Below are positions 25,385 through 39,425 of a DNA stretch of 64,000 nt, piece by piece. The notes below the pieces were generated by a model. It saw nothing but the letters and a program-made list of their open reading frames with translations, searched no databases and was not told the origin of the DNA. Source of the DNA: Amia ocellicauda (taxonomy: Eukaryota > Chordata > Actinopteri > Amiiformes > Amiidae); NCBI RefSeq assembly GCF_036373705.1, contig NC_089857.1:32160284-32224283 (forward strand), given 5' to 3'. Position 1 is the first letter of the stretch, and every line of letters starts with the position of its first letter. The position numbers and the translations under genes are program-made.

Positions 25385-25468
25385 ACAGACAGTGAACAGT
25401 GTGATATTTTGTAAGTTGCTCTGGATAAGGGTGTCTGCTAAGAAATGAATAAATAAAATATAAATAAA

Positions 25469-25512
<44 letters not shown>
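25385..25512 (+). repeat. SINE/L2-type tail with (AAAT)n/(AAT)n end
   Basis: GTAAGTTGCTCTGGATAAGG and GTGTCTGCTAAGAAATG, followed by AAAT and then AAT repeats; the same tail as at 57545-57787 but in plus orientation. Confidence 0.7.
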
Positions 25513-25514
<2 letters not shown>

Positions 25515-26243
25515 CAGTGACCCTCCCAGTGTTTGATCTATGGAGAACAGATTCTCATAGGGCAATAGCATTATACCTGTAGAAATCCACCCTCAGAAAA
25601 TACCAAAGTAGCTTGTTGACATTTAAATGCACACAAACACACTAAAGGGAGGATATTCATACAGGATCATTTATATCCTAAGATCACACAATGCTTACCA
25701 TGGTTAACAACAACAGACCGTTGTCATTAGCAGTTCAGCCCAGTAGCCCTTTGGTCCAGCAATGACCCATTCTTCTGGATACGAGTCCAGCCTATTGCCA
25801 CCCATGCACTGACATTAGACACTCTTGTTTGAGCTCAAACTAATCAATTTCCTTCTACTGTCTCTTTTTGTATCCCACACCCACACCTTTCATTTACATC
25901 ATTATTCTTCAGGGATTTGTTTGCTTGAAAAATTGTTGTTCATTACACAACAGCATCATTATTTACACTTCATTTTCAATCATTTTCAAAATTTGCCAAG
26001 ACAAATCTTCCAATTGATTCCAGCTGATTGAACGGAGTTAAAGCAGGGGGTGTGTAAACAATCGTCTGACTCTCCACTAATTTCTATAAAGCAGCAGTAC
26101 ACAATTTTCACACCCTGTTCATTAAGAATCAAATGATTGACGCATCAGTTATATTATAATTATACAGCTGTAAAATGATTCCCTCGATTCAGAAATGTTT
26201 TTTGTAAAACTGTATTTTACAAAAAATATATTAAATAAATCTA
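25513..26243. other. Intergenic DNA, nothing recognised
   Basis: No exon-like frame or repeat signature was seen. Confidence 0.45.
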
Positions 26244-26245
26244 TA

Positions 26246-27820
<1,575 letters not shown>

Positions 27821-29009
27821 TATCTCATGTTGACTTGTTGGCAATCATTATCCTGTTTGCTGGCATGTAAATTAATGTCACTGTTTATTCAATTATGGCA
27901 ATACCAGTGATCATTGCAGTATATTATTCCGCAATTAAAAATGTTCTCTTTGTTCACCTGGCAACACTATGACAGAAAGAGCCTTTAGACCTCTTATGCC
28001 TGTGTGTATAATACAGTGTGGATAGAAAAGGCAGTACAATCCCATTAGGTTACAACTTCCATTAGGTTAAGGTGACATTGTTACCCCATATATATTATGA
28101 AGTTTGCATACTGAGAATAAGTAAAAGTCAGCTACACACCAGTATGACTCAGGAATACAAATGAATTATTGGCAAGTGAAAGCATTTTTTCTCATGTGCA
28201 TTAAAACTGAGAAGCCAAACAAAATAATGAATGCCTTTTTCATTTACTAATTTCTGGCATTATCGTTACCCCTTAATACTTGCCAATTTGTAAGCTGATC
28301 ATTTTTGACCAGTGACTAACCACAGCACTGCACCAGCCTAGCAGAGAACAGCCTGCATGGTTTGTCAGGCCATTTGATTACTTTCAAACCGTAAGTGTAT
28401 AATGGTGAATTTTCATGGTTGGGGGAGGACAGATACATCTCTCAGTGACAATACTAAACACTCTCACAGGCACTCTGGCATCCTCCAGCAATTATATTCA
28501 ACAAATCACACTGGCACGCAACCAGTTATGATTTATGCATCTTTCCTTCCTGAAGTGCTGCCAACACATTTTATCATATATTATATCAACCCTTGAATCA
28601 TTGATGAGAGCTGGTCAAAAATGTTTACCTTTTTAAAATATATTTTTTAATATTCGTAGCCTGCAGTCTTAAGATAGAGCGTTTCATGGCGGCAGCATGC
28701 ATCAGCTGTAATTAATGTCTCTTGAATAATTTCTGCAATCAAGGCTGTGTTAAGGCAATAATTATACTACTGTGTTAGATAAGCTGAAATAATACCACTA
28801 TTTCAATTTAAACAAATTAAGCGGATAATTGGTTTCCGAAGATACTGAATTCCATGCTTCCAGATCCATAGAGCATCAAAGGTTGATTATGAAATGCACA
28901 TCAATATAGATAAGTTCAAGATTAGATATGTCCAAGGTATTAATATGCTAGTCACACACTATAAGCCTTTTATACTTTAAAATGAAAGGCAATTAAGGAC
29001 TCCAAAGTT
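27821..29009. other. Intergenic DNA, nothing recognised
   Basis: AT-rich, no exon or repeat identified. Confidence 0.45.
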
Positions 29010-29017
29010 ATGTCATC

Positions 29018-29076
<59 letters not shown>

Positions 29077-29150
29077 AATATTATTAATATTCCTATTATT
29101 TATACTCACCCTTATCCAGGGTGACTTACAGTTTACAGAAGAAGCATTTA
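29010..29150 (-). repeat. SINE/L2-type tail with long (TTA)n
   Basis: About 20 TTA units followed by CCTTATCCAGGGTGACTTAC, the reversed L2-type 3' tail. The asparagine-rich open frame over it is an artefact of the triplet repeat. Confidence 0.65.
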
Positions 29151-29233
29151 AAAGCTTTGTGAGAGTGACAAACATCTTCAAACCAAGTTTTAGTATTAAA
29201 GTTGGCAAATGACAGATATTCCAGATCTGTCCC

Positions 29234-29238
<5 letters not shown>

Positions 29239-29302
<64 letters not shown>
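29239..29302. repeat. (GA)n microsatellite upstream of the kisspeptin receptor
   Basis: 32 uninterrupted GA units, about 700 bp upstream of the receptor start codon. Confidence 0.95.
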
Positions 29303-29305
<3 letters not shown>

Positions 29306-29946
29306 ACGTAGCCCTATGCTTGTAATGCCTCTTATAGGCTGACAACCACAGTCACTCCCCGCATTTTCTACAGAGCATAGTCAATGCCTGGACTTGTATT
29401 CATCTTCACACATTCTCAGCATAAGAGCCAAGGAGAGAAATCCATGTGAAGAGGATGCAAAATTGCCTCTTAAGCGTGAGATGACAGTCATGAATAAGAA
29501 ACTGTTGCATGCAGTGCATTTTTTATTTTAGATTCAGCTGATGTTTCTGACCTTCCAAAGTCTGGAAATAAATCTCACATCAAAAAGAAAACTTAAACAC
29601 CTTTTTGGAGAGTCATGCCTAAGAAATATCAGCGCCGAGGTGTCAGGAAGTCAGAAACCTGCTGGAGTTTGGAAGATGCTAAATTTTGAAAAGCTACAGT
29701 GTCTTTTTCAATGAAGTCATTTAAAGTCATACAATTTAACAAAACTGAATTGAAGCTTGAAATTGTTTGATACCTGAAACCAGGCAAAGCATTCAAGCTA
29801 CATTTGAATTTCAGAAACAAACTGTAATAGTTTCTCTAGGATACAAAGCTGGTTTTACTATTTAGTAAAGATTTTGGTGCATCAAGATAAGGTCACACTT
29901 AAATGTTAAAAATACAGCTTTATACTTTTTGCTGCTGACTATGCTG
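29303..29946. other. Upstream flank of the kisspeptin receptor
   Basis: No repeat or exon was recognised; it presumably contains proximal promoter sequence. Confidence 0.35.
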
Positions 29947-29953
29947 TATAAAA
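29947..29953 (+). promoter_or_regulatory. Candidate TATA box of the kisspeptin receptor
   Basis: TATAAAA lies 54 nt before the start codon, which would leave a 5' UTR of only about 25-30 nt. It may be coincidental in AT-rich DNA, and an upstream non-coding exon is not excluded. Confidence 0.3.
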
Positions 29954-30006
29954 TGGATGGCTTTATTCTAAAATCTGACTGAGGAGACTCCAAGGAGCAA
30001 AACTGA

Positions 30007-33000
30007 ATGGATACCACGGTGGACACGACTTGGGAAATAATGAACTCGTCGGATGACAGTGGAATAGCCTTCTGCTCCAGTGGCACCGACCCGAGCTTGC
30101 CTTTGGAAGGAAAAGGAGCCACCCCTGAACAGGGCTCAGGGTGCAATGGGTCAGCTTTCAGTGGGTATCAGAGCCCTCCGCTCCTGGTAGATGCCTGGCT
30201 GGTTCCTCTCTTCTTTGCCCTCATCATGTTGGTGGGGCTGGTGGGAAACTCTTTGGTCATCTACGTGGTTACCAAACACCGACAGATGAGGACGGTCACC
30301 AACTTTTACATAGGTAAGGTGGAATGCAGCACATCCCATTACTGGATCCAGGGGCGGACTGGGACCAAAAAACAGCCCTGGACTCGTGTGGTGGCTGCTG
30401 GCCCAGGGGTGGGGGGGTGTACTGTGGAAGTGCGGTCCAGGATGGATGGTGCTGGCAAAGTACGGACTGGGGGAAGGGGAGGGGGTAGCCGGTGAATTGC
30501 AGTCCAGAAATCCACCCGGGACGACTGGCCCACACAGGAGTCGAGCAGCCCACCAAAGTTAAAAATGGTCCAGCCTATGACTGTATCTCTCAAATATCCA
30601 GGACAAGTTTTGTTAGTGGTAGTAGCAGTAGTAATAATAAGTAATAGAAAGTAGTAGCAGAAGTAGTGATAGTATTTTTTTAAATTCATTTGTCTATTGT
30701 CTGATATACCACAATAACAGGAACATTTGCTAAAATATATATTTTTAAACAAGGCATTAAGCCTGGGGAAGCACTCGAGCCGTGAGATTCATTGTGATGA
30801 CGCACAACTGGTAGACACTCATGCAGTTCCCAAAGAAAATCCTTTCATTATTATCATCCATAGCTAGAATATGCCATAATAATGCCACAGTCTGATTATT
30901 ATTATTAATTAATTATTATTATTAATGTTTGACAGTTTTGTTCAGGGTAACTCACAGTCACCAAGGAACTGTAAAGAAGTTGCATAGTGCTAAGATTAAA
31001 GTGATAGAGTAAAGAGAAACATTATATAGTAACAGACACAGCAATCTATCAAATTAGGTCCAGGTGTTATACCTAGTGTTATATATCTGATACTAAAAAA
31101 ATACAATGAAGAATATTAGTTTCTGTGTTTTTTACTAATAAAATAATAGTAGTAAAATAATGATAATAATAAATAGAAAGTAATTGATGAATGAACAAAT
31201 TAATATACAATACAATACAGCATTGCCTATGTGTACAGCAGGCTTCAGACTGCTTTTCAATACCCATAGTGTAGGCTGGGGATTCATTAATTCCCAACTG
31301 TCTACCTGTGTGCATATTTAAAGACCTTTATTTCTATATATATTTGTATATGTTTTTATTATAAATAATAAAGAGGGTGAGGGTTATTATTCTGTCATGA
31401 GGGGAGAGGAATACAAATTAATTAAAGTTACAAATATTACATACATTTGATATACCTAACCATATATTTAATGGTGAGATGTTTTTTCATTAGAAAAACT
31501 AAACAATATGCAATTAAATAAATATATAAGCTGGAGTAGTATTTAATATTAATGTGTATTTTCCTGTCATAAATGTTTTTCTTTTTTTATATACTTTAAC
31601 AGCAAATTTAGCAACAACGGATATCATATTTTTGGTTTGCTGTGTGCCTTTTACTGCTACCCTGTATCCATTGCCAAGCTGGGTGTTTGGAGATTTCATG
31701 TGCAGACTTGTAAACTACCTGCAACAGGTTAGTAACATGCTAAAGTTTTACTTGGTACCTGGACCTGAAAAAATGTAATTAATTTCTAGCACATTATAGG
31801 ACTATTGCATACACTTACAATAGTGTTAGAAAGGTGTTGTTTAGCTTAATGTATTGTTTTATTATTATTTATAAAGTTTATATGGTTACATCATAGATGG
31901 TAACATCACTTTGACAAGACATACTATAATAGATAGTGTTACATCATTTGTTATACACTTAGAGTCATAGGCATATGACATTTCTAGACTGACCTTCAGA
32001 TGTTATTTGAAATCTTACAGCAGTTATTGAAACTAAAACATATGTATCTCAAGGACCAGTAAAATATGTTCATGTATTTTTTGTGTGGGTAAATACATTG
32101 TAACTGAAATGTTATGATGCATTATATTTTTGTTGAAAACCTTTTGATTGTTTGATTGATCTTTAATTGATAATTGTATTTAATAGATATCTTTCCTTTG
32201 TGTGGACATTTATGAAGAGCAGTTACGTATATAAATGCTAGCCTTATCAATTGCTTCAAAGTTTCAAAAGTAGAATATTTGAAATACATATGTGAAATAT
32301 GTTAATATATTGGAAATACACAGACTGTATGGGTTTTCATAACCCATGGGCATCATAAATGTTGCAAAACATGGTTTAGTGGAAAGTATAGAATTAAACT
32401 AAAACATTAATAATCCATAATTTAAAAAGAACAAGGCAATTTGCATTTTTGTGAGCATGATTATTGACAATTTAAGTGATTATCTTACTAGGGGATGCTC
32501 TCATATTAATGTGGGTTAATTAAGTGACACACGTGCTGTTTTTGCAAGTAAAACTAGCATCACATTTAATCTTGTTTCATACATGTAAAACTCTCCCAGA
32601 AACCACTGACATTACATGTAGCTTATGCCCGTAAACAAATTATGTTCCTCACCATAGCAAAGGATTTAATCTTTATTATATATTATATATATTTCAGTAT
32701 TAAAATGAAATGCTAAACACCTGTATTGGGCTCATTTGGTGATAAGACAGTCAATGTTGAATCATGCAAGAGACATTTTGAGTACCATAGTGGACAAGGA
32801 AATACATGGGGTATCGAAATATTTTCATTGTTGATCTCACTTTGATGCCCAAATTTGTTTCTTTACCTTACCCAGGTGACAGCCCAGGCCACGTGTATTA
32901 CCCTGACTGCCATGAGCGTAGATCGCTGCTATGCCACAGTCTACCCCCTGCAGTCGCTGCGCCATCGCACTCCCAGGATGGCAATGGCTGTCAGTGTGGG

Positions 33001-35972
33001 CATCTGGATAGGTACTGCTCTTGATATCCTGCTCAATTTGTATTCAACTGATGTTTAAAATGAAAGGCAATCAAAATCAAAAAGCTTAATGTGTGAAATG
33101 ACCTTCTGTTATGACATTTAAGCATTACTTGATTACAAACTATTCTTTAACAAACTGTTCTTCTTGTGAATGTGTCCAGTCCATTGGCATTTAAACATTT
33201 TCACTGCTTCAATTATGTCTATATAAATCACACTACAGCAGTGCATTGCCACCCTAAACCTTAAATATAATAAGTACTTTGCGGATCGCAATTTCCCCAC
33301 TTCTTCATAATGTTATTTATTTTAAGTCCAATAATTTGATTTTGTACTTCATGGATGTACCTTGGCATAATTCATTGTTTAGAAAGAACACTTTTGTGGG
33401 TTCAGAATAGTGCTGTGTGGTCTTTATTGTGATACAAAACTATTTCTATGTCAATGAAAACACTAGATCCCATTGAGATTGTTGTTCTCTTGGAGAAATA
33501 TAGTTTTGATGCCTTCAATGATGAGCACATACTATAGTACAATACATGTAACTATAAGGAGCTTTCCTGAACTCTAGTCTCCAAATATGGAATATGCAGC
33601 AAAATTCCAGTATTACTGATGAATAACAATCTAGCAAATCTACTTCATCAATAAAGATGACAAATAAAAACTTCTCCTACAAGTGTGCTTAGGAGTTTTA
33701 TGCCAACTCTTCCCTTAGAAAATTAACCTAATTTCTTCTATTTTATGAAAATAAATTGTCCTTATGCTTTGAAGTTCAATTTTGTATCATTTATAAGCAT
33801 GCTAATGCTTTTCTAAAATTGGAACACATTTTAAAAGTATAGAACATGGTTTATTATCTTTCAATCCACCACATTGTCCAGATTTAAAGACTGACATGTA
33901 CTCCAATTCAAAGAGATGTTCAAAGGATGGTTGTTAATCATGCAAAATTGTGCAGGAAGTGCACATCATAACGGGAAATGGGAACAAATGAGGAACTCAG
34001 AGTAGTGATGTTACAGTCTGGCAGGGCACCATTAAGACCATGAAGTGTTTTGAAATAGCCATTTTGTCTTTCCAATTAAAATTGTATATAATTAGTAATT
34101 ATGTCTTTATTCTATAGTGACCATTCAGCTATTTAATGTTTGTTTTTTCACTGATATATTTTAAATTTATTAGGAATAAGAAAGGAAACATAATTAAACA
34201 CTTAAAAACTAAAACGATTACCGTTTAAATTACTTATCTTAATTGCACATTACTCCTAACAAGTTTTTTCCCCTCAATTACCTTGCATAAACATACATTT
34301 ATTTCCATTCAAATGATCTGATATTGCACTCTGATCAAAAATTGCTAACTATTTTTATAGCATCAGTGAGGACTGCTCCTCTCACTCCTTTGTGAACAAG
34401 AACATTTATTTTTGCTGGATTAACTAATTCATATAACTGTACAGCTATCAGTGGTGCAGTAAATGAGTTCTACTAACAGAAAACAGCTAATAATTGTATT
34501 TTATTGCTCAGTACTGTATATATTTATTCTCAAGCAGTTTTGTACTATAGTATGTGCTCATCAGTGAAGATATCAAAACTTCACTGCTCCAAGAGAACAA
34601 CAATTTGCACCAAAAATCATGAAAACAATACAAAACACAACAGCACACTTTCATAAAGCAAGCTCTGCAATCACTGAACATTCAATCCACATATAAGTGC
34701 AGGGTGAATGTAGTTGTAACTTTCAAGCACTGATGCTTCTGAAAAGACACCATGCTTTTTTTCCCAAAAGCTCAATTTTGAGGCTCTTGAAATATTGTTA
34801 TGGCTCTCCTACCTAAAATCAATTAACTTGTTTTTATTTTGTCTCTGCACTTGTATCTGGATCTGTAACAACTTCATAACAATTATGAAATTCTAGCAGA
34901 GGATTAATTGATATAAATGCTATAGTGGTGATGGCTGTATTAAAAATTAATGAATTTGCCTTTACTTTGTTTAATATTAAAGCTCTTTCTTAATCCATAG
35001 GGTACTAATGCTACGTATATTTTACATTGTAAACACATTGTAGTGTTATTCTTCGATCTTCCTTTCTTCCTCTAGGGTCCTTTGCCCTGTCTGTGCCTGT
35101 AGCTATGTACCAGAAGTTGGATTCAGGCTATTGGTATGGCCCCCAGACTTACTGCACCGAATCTTTCCCTTCAGTGTATCACCAGAAGGCCTTCATTCTC
35201 TATACCTTCTTGGCTGTCTATCTTCTGCCCCTCATTACTATCTGTGTGTGCTATGCATTTATGCTGAAAAGAATGAGCAGACCAGTAGTTGAACCTTCAG
35301 ATAACAACTATCAGGTAAGATTTGCTCGTTGTTCATTGTTGCATTTAATGTGAAAAGGGCTCTAAAGATGTTTCTCACCATTTGATCTATAAATCTATCT
35401 GTCTATCTATCTATCTGTCTGTCTGTCTTTAAGTACACAGTTTATTGTTTTGTGTTCTTCTGTACAAAACCTACAACAGTACACAAAACACAGCAAGAAA
35501 AATGACAGGTATTTATCATGAGGATCAGGAAGAAACGTCACTGTTACAGCATGTTTATCGCATCAGTTTTGAGATGTGCTCAGACTGAGAATACTAATAC
35601 AGCGTGCTTCATATTTTGAAGGTGCAGCTTTTGGCAGAGCGCTCCGAGGCCATGCGCACAAAGATTTCAAAGATGGTGGTGGTGATCGTCTTGCTGTTTA
35701 CCATCTGCTGGGGCCCCATTCAACTCTTCATACTCTTTCAGGCATTTGACTCTAGTTTCAAAAAGAGTTACGAGACCTACAAGATAAAAATTTGGGCTCA
35801 CTGCATGTCCTACTCGAACTCATCTATCAACCCCATCGTGTATGCTTTTATGGGGGCCAACTTCAGAAAGTCCTTTAAAAAGGCCTTTCCTTTCATCTTC
35901 AAACAGAGAGTTGGCAGCACAGGGGCAGCCGCTGTGAACACTGAGATGCACTTTGTTTCATCTGGAACATGA
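30007..35972 (+). CDS. Kisspeptin receptor (GPR54 family) paralogue, complete
   Basis: Five exons, 30007-30313, 31603-31727, 32876-33011, 35076-35314 and 35622-35972, give 385 aa with consistent GT/AG borders and phases. The extracellular N-terminus (1-61) has N-glycosylation sequons at N13 and N47. Seven hydrophobic helices follow, with N81 in TM1 (LVGNSLVIY), a C136-C216 pair for the extracellular disulfide, D160-R161-C162 in place of DRY, CWGP at 298-301 and NPIVY at 339-343. The TM2, TM3, TM5 and TM7 segments are near-diagnostic for KISS1R/GPR54, a Gq-coupled receptor for kisspeptin controlling GnRH neurons. Five coding exons match the family. The gene lies between ISCA1 and GOLM1, so it is a paralogue of mammalian KISS1R in another paralogon. 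Which fish Kissr number applies needs a tree, so no symbol is given. Confidence 0.96.
30340..30570. repeat. GGGGCGGACTGGGA-type non-autonomous repeat in receptor intron 1
   Basis: Starts with CAGGGGCGGACTGGGACC 27 nt after the exon 1 donor and ends around ACGACTGGCCCACA...CAGCCCACC. This head and tail resemble a widespread vertebrate hAT-type non-autonomous family. It is G/C-rich against AT-rich flanks. Exact ends and a target duplication could not be fixed. Confidence 0.45.
30895..30975 (-). repeat. Degraded SINE/L2-type tail in receptor intron 1
   Basis: (TTA)n/(TTAA)n followed by a diverged TTCAGGGTAACTCACAGTCAC, similar to the tail at 29100-29150. Confidence 0.4.
33420..33546. repeat. 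Left arm of a diverged inverted repeat in receptor intron 3
   Basis: The segment with TTGTTGTTCTCTTGGAG and ATGAGCACATACTATAGTAC (33480-33541) recurs as its reverse complement at about 34542-34612; weaker similarity continues outwards to about 34660. Confidence 0.7.
34542..34660. repeat. Right arm of a diverged inverted repeat in receptor intron 3
   Basis: GTACTATAGTATGTGCTCAT and CTCCAAGAGAACAACAA are complementary to the left arm about 1 kb away. This is probably two copies of one interspersed repeat in opposite orientation. Confidence 0.7.
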
Positions 35973-36972
35973 GCACAAAATGGCAGCCTGAGCTTTTTAT
36001 AAATTTAGCACAACAAGCTAAATCGAAGGCTTAAACTTCACCACTCCCTTATTTGTGTGTTTGACTGGCTAAAGATCATTTGTATCATGTGAATGTGGAA
36101 CAATTTTATCTATTCTGAATTGAGACCTTGTAAATGTATTTTTATTTTCCCTATGTCTTTGCAATTTAAACTCCTGTTTCAGATCCTGGTTTCCTGAAAT
36201 GCAGGAGGACATTAGATAACATTTAAAATCCATTTTACTATTATGATTAGTTTCTCCAAGACTGTGGTCAACTGGTTTCATCCAGCCATGCAACTTCATC
36301 AAAACAGATAAATACAAGAAAAGTGATGTCTTGACAGCTGGGATATATTGTCTGATATATTCAGAAGCTTCTGAATGAAGCTTAATGAATTAAAGACTGA
36401 TACGTTTTCCTTGTAAATGGACATCAACAACAGCAATCTTTGCATTCACTATTGTTCCACATAGCTAAGTGTTTATTGCAACAGCAAGTCCATGGGGGCA
36501 TCTTTAAAGGTGAAGCAGGAGACAGTATTCAAAAATAAAATCTATGTAGACGGAATGAAGATAAAGTAGATTTTTAAAACCTCAGTGGACAGTACCAAGT
36601 CACAGCCCTGACCTGGGAAAGTGTCATTAGATTATTACTGTCAACAATTTATAATGGATCTCTCTTTAGTATCTTATTCAATAGATGGCCTGTAATACAC
36701 TTGGAGTGGCAATGCTTGTTTAAACAGCAGATGTTTATTTATATCCTTTGTGTGTTTGTCTAGAAGTGTATTTTTGGTATGCTTATTTGTTTGTATTTTG
36801 AAGTTTTTATTTTGACATTGATATATATATATACTTTAGAAATCTGTTTTTAAAAAATTCTAAGATATGTAATTTTAACATTCCTGTTAGCTAGTATAAT
36901 TTATGACTATTACCATGTCAGTGTCATTAAAATCATTCTGCCACTATTTGAAAAAGACAAAGCTTGAATAAA
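35973..36972 (+). other. Kisspeptin receptor 3' UTR
   Basis: Non-coding sequence after the TGA stop with an AATAAA at 36967-36972. The extent is inferred from this signal only. Confidence 0.45.
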
Positions 36973-37299
36973 ACATACATTAAGCCATGCATAATTAATA
37001 GGACACTATCTCTCTGGAAAGAGGAGCAATTTACTTTCTTTGGTTACCTAAATGTAATGTATTACATTCTACAAGCAGCTATTTGGAGCTCTTTGCAGTT
37101 TTATAAGTGAATTACAATGTATTTTAGCAAGTGAAATATGTGATAGATGGGGCTACTTTTGATTTATAAATGTATGTATAAATCTGAATTAGTCATTTTT
37201 TTCAAATTGAGAAGTAATTGAATGATTAATTGTTTATAAATTAATAGAAAATAAACTCAAAAATATATACGGTATATATATTTAAAATAAATTGAATGC

Positions 37300-38245
37300 A
37301 GCATCCATGTGTATGGTGGTGGAAACATTCCTTAGGGATTTTGGTTCATGCTGCCACACATTCATGCTGTGAACCTCCCATTCCAGCTCATCCCAAAGGT
37401 GCTCTATTGGACTGAGATCTGGGACTGTGCAGGTCATTGGAGTAAACTGAAGTCACTGTCATGTTCGTGGAACCCATTCTGAGATGATGCACGCTTTATG
37501 ACATGGTGCATTATCCTCCTGGACGTATCCATTTGAAAACAGGTAGAATGTGGCCATAAAGGGAGGCACATGGTCAGCAACAATGCTTAGGCATGCTGTG
37601 GTGTTCAAATGATGCTAAATTGGCATTCAGGGGCCTAATGTGTGCCAAGAAAATATTATCTGCACCATTACACCACCACCAGCAGCCTGTAACCTTGACA
37701 AGGCAGGATGGATCCATGGATTTATGCGGGTTACACCAAATTCTGACCCTACCATCTGCATGTTGCAGCACAAATCGAGATTCGTCAGACCAGGCGATGT
37801 TTTTCCAATCTTCAATCGTCCAGTTTTAGCTAACAGGATACCGGCGTGGTCTTCTGCTGCTGTAGCCCATCTGCTTCAAGGTTTGACATGTTGTGTGTTC
37901 AGAGATGCCCTTCTGCACACCACTGTTGTAAAGAGTGGTTATTTGAGTATTTGTGGCCTTTCTGTCAGCTTGACTGAATCTGGCCATTCTCCTCTGACCT
38001 CTCTCATTAACAGGGTGTTTTTGCCCACAGAACTGCCGCTCACTGGACTGCACCATTCTCTGTAAATTCTAGAGACTGTAGTGTGTGAAAATCCCAGGAG
38101 GTCAGCTGTTTCTGAGATGCTGGCATCAACAAACGTACCACGGTCAAAGTCGCTTAGATCACGCGTCTTTCCCATTCTAATGTTTAGTCGAACAACAACT
38201 AAACCACTTGACCATGTCTACATCTTTATGTATTAAGTTGCAGCC
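37300..38245 (-). pseudogene. Tc1 transposase relic, family D, truncated at both ends
   Basis: The minus strand encodes fragments in several frames: start MGKTRDLSDFDRGTF at 38175, a second helix-turn-helix region (SEHTTCQTLKQMGYSSRRPRR), a tryptophan/glycine segment and a DLSPIEHLWDELEW-like catalytic-glutamate motif near 37390-37420. No matching terminal inverted repeats were found; the right side stops at a (TA)n tract (about 38246-38265). It is related to but distinct from families B and E. Confidence 0.75.
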
Positions 38246-38278
38246 ATATATATATATATATATCTATACATCTATATA

Positions 38279-39360
38279 CACTCACCTAAAGGATTATTAG
38301 GAACACCTGTTCAATTTCTCATTAATGCAATTATCTAACCAACCAATCACATGGCAGTTGCTTCAATGCATTTAGGGGTGTGGTCCTGGTCAAGACAATC
38401 TCCTGAACTCCAAACTGAATGTCTGAATGGGAAAGAAAGGTGATTTAAGCAATTTTGAGCGTGGCATGGTTGTTGGTGCCAGACGGGCCGGTCTGAGTAT
38501 TTCACAATCTGCTCAGTTACTGGGATTTTCATGCACAACCATTTCTAGGGTTTACAAAGAATGGTGTGAAAAGGGAAAAACATCCAGTATGCGGCAGTCC
38601 TGTGGGCGAAAATGCCTTGTTGATGCTAGAGGTCAGAGGAGAATGGGCCGACTGATTCAAGCTGATAGAAGAGCAACTTAGGAAAAAGAGGCTACAATTT
38701 GCACAAGCTCACCAAAATTGGACAGTTGAAGACTGGAAAAATGTTGCCTGGTCTGATGAGTCTCGATTTCTGTTGAGACATTCAGATGGTAGAGTCAGAA
38801 TTTGGCGTAAACAGAATGAGAACATGGATCCATCATGCCTTGTTACCACTGTGCAGGCTGGTGGTGGTGTAATGGTGTGGGGGATGTTTTCTTGGCACAC
38901 TTTAGGCCCCTTAGTGCCAATTGGGCATCGTTTAAATGCCACGGCCTACCTGAGCATTGTTTCTGACCATGTCCATCCCTTTATTGACCACCATGTACCC
39001 ATCCTCTGATGGATACTTCCAGCAGGATAATGCACCATGTCACAAAGGTCGAATCATTTCAAATTGGTTTCTTGAACATGACAATGAGTTCACTGTACTA
39101 AAGTGGCCCCCACAGTCACCAGATCTCAACCCAATAGAACATCTTTGGGATGTGGTGGAACGGGAGCTTCGTGCCCTGGATGTGCATCCCACAAATCTCC
39201 ATCAACTGCAAGATGCTATCCTATCAATATGGGCCAACATTTCTAAAGAATGCTTTCAGCACCTTGTTGAATCAATGCCACGTAGATTTAAGGCAGTTCT
39301 GAAGGCGAAAGGGGGTCAAACACAGTATTAGTATGGTGTTCCTAATAATCCTTTAGGTGA

Positions 39361-39363
<3 letters not shown>
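38279..39363 (+). mobile_element. Tc1 (DD36E) element, family E copy 1
   Basis: Ends CACTCACCTAAAGG at 38279 and CCTTTAGGTGAGTG at 39363, each next to TA and then to longer (TA)n tracts. The transposase is on the plus strand. This copy is about 137 bp shorter than copy 2 because of an internal deletion. Confidence 0.92.
38427..39331 (+). pseudogene. Family E transposase with internal deletion
   Basis: MGKKGDLSNFERGMVV starts at 38427 and is open through the first helix-turn-helix to QADRRAT. About 130 bp present in copy 2 are missing at 38681, ending the frame in TAG, after which coding resumes at RKKRLQFAQAHQNW. WSDES, QQDNAPCH and DLNPIEHLW motifs follow, with a further frame change near 38985 before QQDNAPCH. 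Unlike copies 2 and 3, this copy keeps the intact frame at codon ~50 (EWCEKGKTSS). Confidence 0.85.

Positions 39364-39425
<62 letters not shown>
39364..39425. repeat. (TA)n/(CA)n microsatellite
   Basis: About 24 TA units followed by (CA)n immediately after family E copy 1; the matching (TA)n on its left side suggests insertion inside one tract. Confidence 0.9.

Noticed and set aside
29008..29208. Poly-asparagine open frames here and at 45455-45658
   Set aside because: They are translations of TTA/TAA triplet repeats.
30007..30495. 162-residue open frame starting at the receptor ATG
   Set aside because: It is exon 1 reading through its donor (GTAAGG at 30314) into intronic repeat sequence; the real coding sequence continues at 31603.
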